Assembly: GCA_002150815.3 (NCBI GenBank)
Contig: NDFF03000386.1
Location: 62,001 to 126,000, forward strand
Source of the DNA: Grammothele lineata
Taxonomy: Eukaryota; Basidiomycota; Agaricomycetes; Polyporales; Polyporaceae
Reading direction: 5' to 3'
Length of the DNA stretch: 64,000 nt
The translations under genes and the position numbers were made by a program. Shown here in pieces: positions 33,602-43,985 of the stretch; positions within the stretch are counted from its first letter, which is position 1; every line of letters starts with the position of its first letter. The notes beneath the pieces were generated by a model. That model saw nothing but the letters and a program-made list of their open reading frames with translations, was not told the DNA's origin and made no database searches.

Positions 33602-34787
33602 TGCATCGACGCGCCGTTAGTATGAGCAAGCCATGAAAGACATGATGAGGACTTACTACGACGACGACGTTCTCCATGCGTGTAAACCACTCCGAGTACT
33701 GATGCGAGGGGAAGATTGACAACGCAAGCAGAGCTCCCTTGCGTGCCACGTCGGGGAGGCCGTCCTTTTCACAGCGCCGCACGCGTCTTCATATTTGAAA
33801 TGACACAACATAGCGAGGCACGCTATAGACGGGAGGTTACTGCGGCGGAAGGCCGTAAACCATTGAAGACAAGGTGGCGGAAGCTTTGTACCACGCTTTT
33901 GTCCTTCAATCAAAATCAACGCACTTGATAGAGATTAGATCGGGAGTCGGCAGCTTTGGGATCCAAACATTGGCAAACAGATGGCACCGCGGCCGCACGT
34001 GCCGCGTGGGCGGTCGCGTCGATGGTCGGTGGTCGGCGTACGACTCAGCGTTTCCCCGGCCAGGACGAGCTCTCTTGCAGATCGCAGCCTAAGTCAACTC
34101 TGAATCACTACCTACTTTCCTCACAATGCTCCGCTTTCAGCACCTCTCTGCATTATGTCGTTCCCGGAGTTTCTGGTCTCTTTAACTTCAAGGCGCCTAC
34201 CACTTCGTGCCATCCCTTCGACGGCCTCGCGCGTGTTCCGTTCTTCGAAGCCTACAATAACAGCTGGAGATATGACCTGGAGATATGGTAGGGAAACATA
34301 TGGTGAGTCATTCACTCTGCGAACTTCGCGCTGTGCTCAGAGGACGCATATGCGGTAACAGGAGCACGGGTGTACGTCCCCGCCTGACGGCTGGTCCTCA
34401 CAAAGAGTCATTTTGACTCAGAACCCTACCCGTTCGCGTAGCATACTCCTCGAGGCGTCCTTCTTATCACAAAAAGTGAGTCAGAGTCCCCTCTCTGCGT
34501 TCTGCGAAATGCTTTCGGATGGCACAAGCCTTCGCGCGGCTTCTTGCCGCCGCATTTCCGTCACGCCTATTTGCACTATGCAGTGTTCTAGGACTCAGAT
34601 CAACCGACCTTCTTGTGTAGGCATTGATACTCATTCAACGTATTCGCACGCAACGGCGATCAGCGGGATTCCCGGGAATCATGAATACACTAGCAGCTTC
34701 CTCGGGTTTGAAGGTGCCGGGAAAGCGAGAGGTGCTATATACCTCTGATTGTGAGTCTCGACGGCCAATGCTACCCCCTCTCTGCTC
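33602..34787. other. Divergent intergenic region, 1.2 kb
   Basis: It separates a minus-strand F-box-like gene from the plus-strand DUF4246 gene and must contain both promoters. Several short frames (for example 34413-34748) show no family features and are treated as chance. Confidence 0.45.
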
Positions 34788-36635
34788 ATGGATCCTTCAT
34801 CTAGTCTTACGTCCACCCGTCCTCGCGTCGAGCTTCCTTCGCCGTTCAGAGTCAACGGGTTCCAACTAGTTACGCTGGTCGAGCTCCGGATGCGCCTCTA
34901 CTCCGGCAAGATCCGCGCGAAGCCACGCTGGTGGGAGAAGATCCACGATCCAGCTATCGCCGTCAAGTGGCGCGATGAGATTGTCGAGCACGATCGCGCA
35001 ACCGTCGAGCATCTCTGGGGTGGCGAGAAACGCTTCTACGAACGCGTCGGAGAGGAGAAAGAGCCCAAGTCCTATTACAGACGGCGGTTTGAAAGAAAGC
35101 TGTGGCCCCGCGAGCCGTTGTCCCCAGCTCAGCTCGAATACATCTTTGCTGAGCTCGACCATTTCGCGTCCAAGGTCGACGGCGAGAGAGGCATTTTCGT
35201 AAGCCTCCCTACCACTACCCGTACAATCTTGGTGACTGATCTGGATATCTGGTACCAGGCGACTGCGATCTGGGCTGTATACGAGGCCCGCTCTCTCATT
35301 CCGCAAGTCCTCCAGACTCAGCTCGTCGACGCCATCTCGGTCCTCGAAAATGTGCCCTCAGAGAAACAAGATTGGCATCCTGGTTCAAATCGTCAGGTCC
35401 TCGATCTCGTTCACCCGTCGCTGTACTGCATTCGCATTGGCGAGACGCTAGCCCGTAGGACCCAGCAGTCGGACAGCGCAGACGAGTTCGAGGTGCTCAC
35501 GCTCGACACGTACCTCGCTCAGCGGAAGGACCTCCCGTCGACGTCACCGGACGAGAGCTGGGATAGCTTCATCGTCTCGACCAAATACCAGTGGCTTCCG
35601 ACTGATTTCACCGTATCGGACGCAGGCGACGTCAGCGCGGTCGGCTACATCAACAATCTCCACCCCACGCGCCACCGTCAGGTCTATCCCGCCATCACAT
35701 CCATCCTCGCTCGCTTCGTCCCGCTCTTTGAGAAGGTCTTGGGCGACGCAACAAGCCCCCGTCCCTCGCTCGCCATCGAGGTCGATCCGTACACCTGGTA
35801 CAAGGACGTAGAGCCGGAGCCGGAGTTCCCTGGGGAGAACACACCCGAGTGGCAGGCGGCCCATGGCGAATGGCATCGCATGCACGAATGGCCCGCCATT
35901 CCCGATCCCACTCCGTTCCAGCCTCCCAACGACGTCGATCCTTTCCCCCTTCGGGGCCGCACGATCCAGGTCATCGTGAAGCTTGCGAACATCGTCCTCA
36001 CCCCCGACAACCCGAAATACCCCGGAGGCTCGTGGCATGTCGAGGGGATGGCGAACGAACGCATCGTCGCGACGGGCATTTATTACTACTCCTGCGAGAA
36101 CATCACCGAGTCGCGCCTCGACTTCCGCGTGTCCGTCAACGACGGTGACTCGGGCGTTTTCCTCGATTACCAGCAGAGCGACGACCGCGGATACGGCGTC
36201 GCGTACGGCCTGGCAAAGGACGAGCCGCTGAACCAGCGCCTCGGCGCGGTCGTCGCAGAGGATGGCAAATGCATCGCGTTCCCGAACTTCTACCAGCACC
36301 GCGTCGAGCCGTTCGAGCTCGCGGATGCCTCCCGGCCCGGGCACCGCAAGATCCTCGCGTTCTTCCTCGTCGACCCCGACACGCGCGTGCACTCGACGAC
36401 GGACGTCCCGCCCCAGCAGGAGGAGTGGGCCATGGATGAGGTCGACAAGGTCAAGGCACTCAACGCGCTCCCGCCGGAGCTGTACTCGATGATCGTGCCC
36501 CGCGCGGCGGAAGGGCTCATCTCGCGCGCGCAGGCGGAGGAGCACCGGGCAAGGTTGATGGAGGAGCGTTCGCAATTCGTCGTGACGCTGAACAAGGAGA
36601 TCTTCGAAGTCGATTTCAATATGTGCGAGCATTAG
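34788..36635 (+). CDS. DUF4246 family protein, copy 2, with a stopless in-frame intron
   Basis: Exon 1 is 34788-35198, the intron is 35199-35258 (GTAAGC...CAG, 60 nt) and exon 2 is 35259-36635. The spliced product is 595 residues. The intron has no stop and a length divisible by three, so the unspliced frame reads on as 615 residues. Copy 1 has its intron at the same place, which supports splicing. The core motifs are intact: GGSWHVEGMANERIVATG (His397), NITESRLDFRV, FPNFYQHRVEPF and PGHRKILAFFLVDP. As in copy 1, the pattern suggests a cupin/2-oxoglutarate-oxygenase fold of unknown substrate. The two copies end in an almost identical FVVT.NK.(V/I)FEV(E/D)F(S/N)MCEH. It is followed by the second alpha/beta-hydrolase gene on the same strand. 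Confidence 0.92.
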   Translation: MDPSSSLTSTRPRVELPSPFRVNGFQLVTLVELRMRLYSGKIRAKPRWWEKIHDPAIAVKWRDEIVEHDRATVEHLWGGEKRFYERVGEEKEPKSYYRRRFERKLWPREPLSPAQLEYIFAELDHFASKVDGERGIFVSLPTTTRTILVTDLDIWYQATAIWAVYEARSLIPQVLQTQLVDAISVLENVPSEKQDWHPGSNRQVLDLVHPSLYCIRIGETLARRTQQSDSADEFEVLTLDTYLAQRKDLPSTSPDESWDSFIVSTKYQWLPTDFTVSDAGDVSAVGYINNLHPTRHRQVYPAITSILARFVPLFEKVLGDATSPRPSLAIEVDPYTWYKDVEPEPEFPGENTPEWQAAHGEWHRMHEWPAIPDPTPFQPPNDVDPFPLRGRTIQVIVKLANIVLTPDNPKYPGGSWHVEGMANERIVATGIYYYSCENITESRLDFRVSVNDGDSGVFLDYQQSDDRGYGVAYGLAKDEPLNQRLGAVVAEDGKCIAFPNFYQHRVEPFELADASRPGHRKILAFFLVDPDTRVHSTTDVPPQQEEWAMDEVDKVKALNALPPELYSMIVPRAAEGLISRAQAEEHRARLMEERSQFVVTLNKEIFEVDFNMCEH

Positions 36636-36876
36636 CGGTCGTGGGTTGTACGCGGTCGTCGTGGCAGAGGGGAGATGTTTGGTGAGCTCAGGGTCCGATT
36701 ACCCATATGCTTGGCGATGGCTGATGCAGAGCTGTAGCATTCCGAACGTTCTCTGACATGTATCATAATGACCCTTGTGCCTTTTCTCCTCAGCATGAGG
36801 TATATATGCTAGGAGACAAAACACTTACGTCTGCCTTCGTACGCTACCCGTTTTCGAACCTGACTAAATGCAAGAT

Positions 36877-36899
36877 AGGGCGCTTCTTTCAAGCGCCCT
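36877..36899. repeat. Perfect 9-bp stem hairpin
   Basis: Arms AGGGCGCTT and AAGCGCCCT enclose the five-base loop CTTTC, about 240 nt after the DUF4246 stop codon. It may fold in the 3' untranslated RNA; no function can be read from sequence alone. Confidence 0.8.
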
Positions 36900-37180
36900 T
36901 ACCATTCGGCCAACTGCCACGCTAACGCTTCGACCGCGGCTTCAGACCGACCATGTCTCATCCGCTGACTGAGCAACTCATCATATTGCGTGTAGCGTTC
37001 ATCTTCGCCCCCTCAGTGAGATCGGTAACGATCTGCTGCGGTTCTCGTTTGTGTGCTGACGCGTCGTGTTGAGCTCATCACGACATCAGTATACACCTGC
37101 TGGGAGCAGGTGAGCATGCGACCTGCGGTTTCGCTGAGTCATTGCGCTGATCTCTAGCAAGCAGATACTCTCCTACTGTG

Positions 37181-37187
37181 TATATAA
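37181..37187 (+). promoter_or_regulatory. TATA-like box of hydrolase copy 2
   Basis: TATATAA, 57 nt before the ATG at 37244, in the correct orientation and at a plausible distance for a fungal core promoter. Confidence 0.5.
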
Positions 37188-37243
37188 GAAACCTTTTCGT
37201 GACACGTCCGAGGCAACTTCGAGTCGATCGCCACCCAGAAGAC

Positions 37244-38656
37244 ATGGACCCCGAGTTTGCGGTCGCCGTAAAAGCCTCTCTCGCCAACGCCCCCCACCCA
37301 TCGGGCCCACCCACGCCAGAGCAAGCCAGGGAAGGCTTCAGCTTGATGGTTGTCGCGCCGAGCAACGCGTATCATCGGCAGCGTCTCCCTCCGGGTTAGT
37401 GTTTTCCTGTATTTTCGTGTCTGTGCTGAAAATTCTCGTAGAGTCCGCCTATATCGTCCAAGACCGAGATGTCGTGTGCAGCGATGGCGCAAAGATCCTC
37501 GTGCGCTGCATTATCCCTGTCACCGACGATCCGGAAGAGCGTTTCCCACTATACTTCAGCATTCATGGAGGAGGTGACTGTTTCCCACTCTATCAGCTTA
37601 CTCTCCAACGCTAACTCGAGAACCACAGGTGGATGTGTGGGCTCCACCCAACTCGACGACCCGATTCTGCGTCGCTTGAGCGTGGACCTCCGACTTGTCA
37701 CGGTGAACGTCGAGTATAGGTGCGTGTGTTTCGCGACTGCGAGTGTTGGGCCCTGAAGGACCAATGTCTTCCTATCAGGCTCGCACCAGAGTATCCGTTC
37801 CCAATGGGCATCAGTGACTGTTTCGCCGCCTTGAAATGGGTAAGACGTTCTTCACGATCCTCGCATCGCGCCCCTGATCCACTGGGTCGCATGCAGGTCG
37901 TGGAAAACGTAGTGTCGCTCAAGGCCGATCTGCGAAAGGGCTTCCTGATCGGTGGGCACTCTGCCGGCGCAAACTTCAGCACCGTGCTCGCGCACGAGGC
38001 GCGTGACGATCCCTTGTTCAAGGACACCCCGATTACTGGGCAGCTGCTGCGCGAGCCATGGGTCGTTGTTCCCGAAGTACTGCCAGCCCAGTGAGTGCTT
38101 GCCTGAACGACGTCTTCGATGCTCCAGAATTGATTGGGTTCGCCCTCGCGGTGCAGCTTGAAGAAGGACTACGTGGATTACGAGGAGAATGCGTCGAACC
38201 CGCCGCTCACCCAGCAAATTATCAGCGGTCTGTTCAGTACGTTTGCGCTATACGTTCTCGTACTACCACCCACTCACGGCCGCGATCACCTTGCAGAGTG
38301 GTACGGAGCGCCTCCGTCCGACCCGCAGTTCTCGCCGCTGCTGTACGCCACCCACGCCGGGCTCGCGCCCGCGTACATCCACGCGATGGGCCTCGATTCT
38401 TTGCGCGACGACGCCATCGTCTACGAACGTGCCCTGAGAGAGGCAGGTGTAAAGACGCAGATCAAAGTGTGAGTGTCACAGACATCACCGCCAAGTGTGG
38501 ACTTGTGTATGCTCACGCTGACGTGGTCGATTCTGCAGGTTTTCCGGAGTAGGGCATGGATTCCACTACAATTACCCGGACATATCCCTCGCAAAAGTCG
38601 TCCACCAGGATGCTGTGAGCGGGATAATGTGGCTTCTGGGACGGGACATCGACTAG
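37244..38656 (+). CDS. Alpha/beta-hydrolase (HSL type), copy 2
   Basis: Predicted 332 residues from eight exons: 37244-37394, 37442-37573, 37629-37719, 37779-37839, 37897-38090, 38157-38236, 38297-38468, 38539-38656. Exons 3, 4, 5 and 6 (91, 61, 194, 80 nt) have exactly the lengths found in copy 1 at 9406-10855, and every intron phase is the same, so the two are duplicates. HGGG (about residue 93) and the nucleophile Ser167 are present. The elbow here is GHSAGA where copy 1 has GDSAGG, and the acid motif is LDSLRDD. The His lies in VGHGFHYN. Substrate preference may therefore differ. No secretion signal is seen. The reading frame begins 57 nt after a TATA-like box. Confidence 0.9.
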
Positions 38657-38940
38657 GCGACGTTCGTCATGGTGTTGCAGCCGCTTTCATCTGCGTAGAT
38701 TTCTGCGGCATGGATTGGAGGATACAATCGGAGCGTGTCGAACTTTGAAACCTACTTGTTTTGCTGTCTGCCTAGTATCTGTCAACGTCGATGCACCTAA
38801 TCACTCGTCCTCGTTCTTCAGTGATCCCCTCTGCAGATCAGTATACTTTGACGTGTTTTAAATCCTACACAGTTTCCGAGTTGTCAAGAAGGTCATACGC
38901 TGCGAACGCCGAAACCCGTACACCTCTGCCGTCGAACCTG

Positions 38941-40578
38941 TCACTGCTTACCACCCGAGGCCCTCTGTTCGTTGTACAAGTACTCCAACATCGTACCCAG
39001 CACTACCTGTGGTTTCATCAGCACCACTCTTCGACCATGCCCGCCCCGGTCGGCCGTGCTCGATCCCACACCGCTCTCCGTCATCTCCAGACCCAACTGC
39101 GTCGTGCAAAGTACGAGTGGACCTTGAGCTTGCGCGCCTTTCTTCGGGCGGCCACGATGGTCAGTCGCCCAATCGTCCTCCATCGCGGATGGATCAAAGG
39201 GCGTAGTGGCCGGGACGAGGATCGCGGCAAGGTCGCGGGAGAGAACGCCCTCGCCAGTGACGCGCTGGAAGTTGAGCGCGCTATGGACGATGCCGTTGAG
39301 CGTGTTGCAGCACATGTGCTCTACCTCTGCCTCCAATGCCCTCGGCTCCGTGGGGACGCCGCATACGAGTAGGACTTCGGCGATCGCCCTGGCAAGGCCG
39401 GCCTCTGCCATACGATGGCACTCGTCTTCGGTGCGAAGCAGCGCTCTGAGGTGTGTGCGCGTTAGGACTCTCCATCTCCCCGATACTGACTGAGGTTCTA
39501 GCGCGCCAAGACAAGGGGTTAGCCGTCGTGTCAAGGAGTGTGAGGGCACTGTCACCATACCCTGCTCCTTGATGCGCCCATAGACATCCTTATACAGGTC
39601 GTGTCCTCCCGCTCGGAAGTCCCAAGTGGAACATAACTGATACACCGTTACGGTCATCGCCCCCTGGAGCGCCACTTGCACTAGGATCGAATCTGCTGTT
39701 GAATCCACCAATTTCAGGGCATGTGCAAGAGAGGCTAGCGAGGTCGAGGACGTCATTCTTTCGGAGGCGTTCTCGATTACGCTGCGGTCGTCCTGAAGTC
39801 CGTAGCGCTTCTGGAAATTCTCTGAGACGGCGGCAGCGGTCTGGAAGATCAGGGCGTTGATGCTCCTCACGACGTTGCACACGTCTATGTCGGCCACATC
39901 GTCGATCTTGGTGAGGTATGCTTGTGAGTCATGCAGCTCTCTAGTTCGAACCTCGAGGAGGGCCGTAAGTTTTCGCTCTCTGTCGAGGGCGGAGGCCAAG
40001 GTGCGATTGAGCTCAGATATCTCTCTCGTAGCCTCTTGCATGCGCGCTTCGACCTCTGCGGCTTTCCTCTTCGCCTCTCTGGCCTCGCGAGTTGCATTCT
40101 CGCCGCGGGAATTAGCGTCCTCGCTCGAATTCGGATTCTGATCGAGTGTCAATATTGCAGATGCTTTTTGGTACCTCGCCTTGAGTGTTACGCAATCACT
40201 GACCTCTTTCCTAGTCTCACTCGGAGCTTCTAACAACCCCATCGTGAGCCTCTCGGGTCCCGACGGGCAAACGAACTGTGTAGCGTCCTCACGAGGAGTT
40301 GGCTTTGGGATAGACAGTGTGTGGGACCCCTGGAAAATATCTGTGGGCGCTATCGCGACTGGGGCCTCTTGAGAAAGATGAGGTGATGCTACCGGAGCCC
40401 CGTGGACCCGGGCCTGAACATCGACACCGGGTGTTGCTACGTCCTGGTGGGAGGCATGGTGAGCCACTTCTCCCTCCTCTATGGCATTGTGGTAAGAGGA
40501 GGAGGATGGAAGACGAGCCTGGGCGTTGGTAGGCATGAGAGAAGAAAAACACTGCACGAGCCCAAATACCGTGTCCAT
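38941..40578 (-). CDS. Coiled-coil protein paired with HSPA12-like gene, copy 1
   Basis: Exon 1 is 40578-39561, the intron is 39560-39498 (63 nt, in frame, no stop) and exon 2 is 39497-38941. Spliced it has 524 residues; unspliced it reads as 545. I do not recognise a named family. The first 130 residues are low-complexity and probably disordered. Residues about 130-230 are rich in Glu, Arg, Ala and Lys with heptad character (coiled coil). The rest is helical with conserved stretches SVSGRWR.LT.T.LRA, PFDPSAM.D.WA and GGHGRR.VL.KP.VVL.TML...YNEQ. Copy 2 at 43986-45561 shares all of these and the intron position. Each copy is transcribed away from an HSPA12-like gene, so a partner or regulator role is a fair guess but unproven. 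Confidence 0.8.
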   Translation of the reverse strand: MDTVFGLVQCFSSLMPTNAQARLPSSSSYHNAIEEGEVAHHASHQDVATPGVDVQARVHGAPVASPHLSQEAPVAIAPTDIFQGSHTLSIPKPTPREDATQFVCPSGPERLTMGLLEAPSETRKEVSDCVTLKARYQKASAILTLDQNPNSSEDANSRGENATREAREAKRKAAEVEARMQEATREISELNRTLASALDRERKLTALLEVRTRELHDSQAYLTKIDDVADIDVCNVVRSINALIFQTAAAVSENFQKRYGLQDDRSVIENASERMTSSTSLASLAHALKLVDSTADSILVQVALQGAMTVTVYQLCSTWDFRAGGHDLYKDVYGRIKEQGMVTVPSHSLTRRLTPCLGALEPQSVSGRWRVLTRTHLRALLRTEDECHRMAEAGLARAIAEVLLVCGVPTEPRALEAEVEHMCCNTLNGIVHSALNFQRVTGEGVLSRDLAAILVPATTPFDPSAMEDDWATDHRGRPKKGAQAQGPLVLCTTQLGLEMTESGVGSSTADRGGHGRRVVLMKPQVVLGTMLEYLYNEQRASGGKQ

Positions 40579-41049
40579 GGCAGACAGAAGGTCAGGCGGG
40601 AATCATGGAAGTATTTGAGCTAGCGACACTTTGGCGTCTGATTTCTCTGCAGCATTGTCGTGAAGCGTCAGCCGGCCGGTGCGTTCTTCCTTGAGATGAT
40701 CATCCTCTCCGCTCATATAGTTTCGCCTACTATACGTGGTCTGGCCTTACCGCAGCATAAATGTGCGCATCAGATACAGGAAACCACAGCATCCAAACTT
40801 CGGTCCCTCAACCAAGTGATACGCTCTCGTGACCTCTCACCGCCAAACAGGAGCGTTCTAACCCTTCCTTGAGCAATGGCATCAAACTTATCTTCCCCAG
40901 TCGTTTGACTCCACGCACGCTCTGGATATTTAAATACCTATTACTGCTTACCGCAGCTCAGTTTGCGCAAGCTTGTCGGATGTCCATGGACAGATAAAGC
41001 TATGATTATTTTCGGTGGCCCATTTTCAGCCCCAACCCATCTTCTCATC
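40579..41049. promoter_or_regulatory. Bidirectional promoter region, pair 1
   Basis: 471 nt between the diverging coiled-coil and HSPA12-like genes. It contains an AT-rich TATTTAAATA near 40928, about 120 nt before the HSPA12-like ATG. I found no clear heat-shock element. Confidence 0.45.
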
Positions 41050-43598
41050 ATGCCTTCGCTTCGTCGATACAACGAATCCGTCCGAAAGATCGTACTTGGG
41101 ATCGACATTGGAACTACGTATTCAGGTGTTGCCTACGCAGTGCTTGATCCCGGTGAAGTGCCGAAGATCCACGGTGTTACTCGGTGGGTACTTTGAACGC
41201 TCAACACGTACTTCAAACAATTTACCTTCGTTGGAATATAGTTTTCCTGGGCAGGAGTCCTCCGCAGGCGACTCCAAGATCCCATCCATTCTCTACTACA
41301 AACCTGACGGCACACTTCATTCTGCTGGCGCAGAAGCGGCTCGACCGGGTATGGATATTGAAGCGGAAGATAATGGTCTCATCTTTGTAGAATGGTTTGT
41401 TACGGGCATCCGCTGCGCGAATGTTCGGGCTTGATCGGAATTCTACCTGGCAGGTTCAAACTGCACCTCCGGCACAGGCGCCTCGACTCTGACGCTATCA
41501 AGCGCAAGGATCTTCCACCCCTGCCGCCTGGAAAGACCGTTGTAGACATTTTTGCAGACTTCCTCGGTTACCTCTTTCAGTGCGCAAAACGGTATATCTG
41601 TGAGACTCACGCCAGCGGCGAAAGTATCTGGGAATCTGCGGAGGACCGAATTGAGTTTGTTCTCTCACACCCCAACGGCTGGGAAGGCCCGCAGCAGGCG
41701 AAGATGCGCCAGGCGGCGGTGATGGCGAAGCTCATACCCGGCACTGAGGGTGGACACTCTCGTGTACACTTCATCACTGAGGGGGAGGCGAGTTTCAACT
41801 TCTGCGTCCAAAGCGGCCTCACGGATCAGAAGATGCGCGTGCGTACATATTTTGCGGGTAGGACTCTAGTCTGGGTGCTCATTGTGTCTCACAGTTGGGC
41901 GAGCGTGTCATGATAGTTGATGCAGGCGGAGGTACAGTTGATATTAGTAGTTATGTATTTGTGTCGACAAACCCGATCACGGTTGAAGAGGTAACGTCTG
42001 CCGATTGTAAGTACGCTTCCTTCTCATCCTGTCCTACGATGCGCTCGCCTGCTTGACACTGGTGTAATTATAGGCCTCCTCCAAGGCTCCACAAGAGTGA
42101 ATGTTCGCGCCAAGCAGTTTCTCGAAAGTGAGACATCTCGAGCCTCACAGAATTTAAATGCTGATTCGTGTCCATTACATAGATCGACTGAGCAGCTCGC
42201 GGTATGGGAATGAAGACGATATCAAATCAATGCTGGAATACTTCGACAAATATACGAAACCAGTATATAAAGATGAGGGCGAGTCGTCCTACATCAAGTT
42301 CGGTTCCATGGGCTGCAATGATGCCAAAGTGAACATTCGACGAGGACAGCTTGCTTTGACAGGGTGCGACCCTTTTTGAGTGGTTTCTGTCATGGTGTTA
42401 AATCGCTCAATTATTCTCGCATTAGCACCGAAATGGCGTCGTTCTTCAAGCCGTCCCTTGATGCTATAATTCAAGCTGTACAGAAGCAGCGAGACGGATC
42501 CACAGCTACTCTTAAGGCGAGTTCAAATATTGTGGTGTCACTGTATTTACTAATCCTGCCTCATAATAGACTGTTTTCCTTGTTGGAGGCTTTGCTGCTA
42601 GCCCTTGGTTGTATGCTGCTTTAAAGCGTGCTCTCTCTGCACTACACGCCGACCTGTATCGGCCCGATTCACACACGTGGGCTGGTGATAATGTTTCTGC
42701 ATCATATCTCTACTTACGTCGTTTCTTCGTAGGAACAAGGCGGTTGCCCACGGTGCCGTCTGCTTCTACCTTGAGCGCCTTGTCTCCGCCCGCGTCATGA
42801 AGCTCACGTACGGTGTGGACGTTGTGGTCGATTATGACGAGTATGACCCCGAGCACTACGCACGGCGTGGTTCGCGCTTTACACGCCCTTCTGGCCGCGT
42901 TATGATCCCGAATGGCTTCTCTCCCATATTGCTGAAGGTACTTGTTGAGTGAAATGCTCGAGCAGGGGGGGCTCGGCTGATTTCCTCCCCAGGGTACCCG
43001 GGTGACTGAGGACGAGGAGTTATCGCAGCCATACAGCCAAGAGTCACGCAAGTTGCGGACGCTCAATAGCGTCGTCTGTGACGTGCTGTGCTATCGGGGA
43101 CTGAACAAGAATCCGCAGTGGATGGATGTTGAGAGAGGTAATTGTCTATGCTCTTCCGCCAGATTCGATGCGTGATTCGTGAAAGTCGCCGCAGTTGCTG
43201 ACTTGAAGGACTATCTCTTTGCAGAACTGTACACACCCATGTGCACTGTGTATGCGGATACAACAAAGGTCGCTCGTACTCCTAAGCATGGACCCTATGG
43301 CATCTATTACGAGCAAGACTATGAGATTATTCTCCTTTGCGGCCTCACCGAGCTGAAGGCACAGATCAGTTGGATTGAGAACGTAAGTATCATCACTGTA
43401 CGCGTGAACCACGGCGGGCCATCGTGGATTGAAGCTGTTCTTTTTACGTGTGTGCTTCTCACTTATAGGGTGTAAAGAAAAGGTGAACACATTTTGTGGT
43501 AGTGGTACGTGTTTGTCAACTGACCTGGCTCATTCTGTTGAACGTCTAGGGGCCCGGCGAAGATCATCTACGAGGGCGATCTGCAGGCTTCACGGTGA
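41050..43598 (+). CDS. HSPA12-like Hsp70-family ATPase, copy 1
   Basis: Predicted 595 residues from 13 exons: 41050-41183, 41242-41394, 41454-41838, 41895-42006, 42074-42127, 42183-42363, 42426-42516, 42570-42676, 42733-42937, 42993-43137, 43225-43382, 43469-43482, 43550-43598. All phases close and exon lengths match copy 2 except three exons that differ by whole codons. Actin-fold ATPase motifs are visible: GIDIGTTYSG (phosphate 1), VDAGGGTVDIS (phosphate 2) and FLVGGFAASPWL (adenosine). There is no Hsp70 substrate-binding domain; the C-terminus is a short unique part, as in animal HSPA12 proteins. Exon 12 is only 14 nt. The intron after exon 7 starts with GC (AAG|GCGAGT), the only donor there that keeps the phase. 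Confidence 0.88.
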
Positions 43599-43985
43599 TC
43601 CAGACTTCCTTCTGTTGGGTAATGTGGCTGGTCAAGAAGTCTGGTCGGACGCATCCTCGAGATAGGCTGAATTTTCGCATTGAATATTGCTAGTACTAGT
43701 ATATTTGTGAATCATCTTGTCTCCTAGCACGTCGGCGGTCGCAGCTGATGGTAAGTACCTTAGTGGCAATAGTACACTGAGTCAATGGTCGGAAATCAAA
43801 TGTGATCAACAACTTTCAAATACCGGCCATATCGGAGATCAATCGATCAATACGGCCAGGCACAGTCTCTCGGCGTGTACGCCTCTATGAAGTCTCTGTC
43901 TTCGTTCACCATTTTGCTATCTATTCCCTACCTTATCCTGAGAACCCAATACGCTCGACGGATGTATGCAAGCCCACTCCAAGCC
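43599..43985. other. Short spacer between the two gene pairs
   Basis: About 390 nt between the 3' ends of HSPA12-like copy 1 and coiled-coil copy 2. A word at about 43810-43835 (CTTTCAAATACCGGCCATATCGGA) recurs with few changes near 55138-55163, close to the HSPA12-like remnant. Confidence 0.5.

Larger units (their letters stand above)
36636..37243. other. Intergenic between two plus-strand genes
   Basis: About 600 nt. It holds a perfect hairpin at 36877-36899 and a TATA-like site at 37181-37187. I see no gene. Confidence 0.5.
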
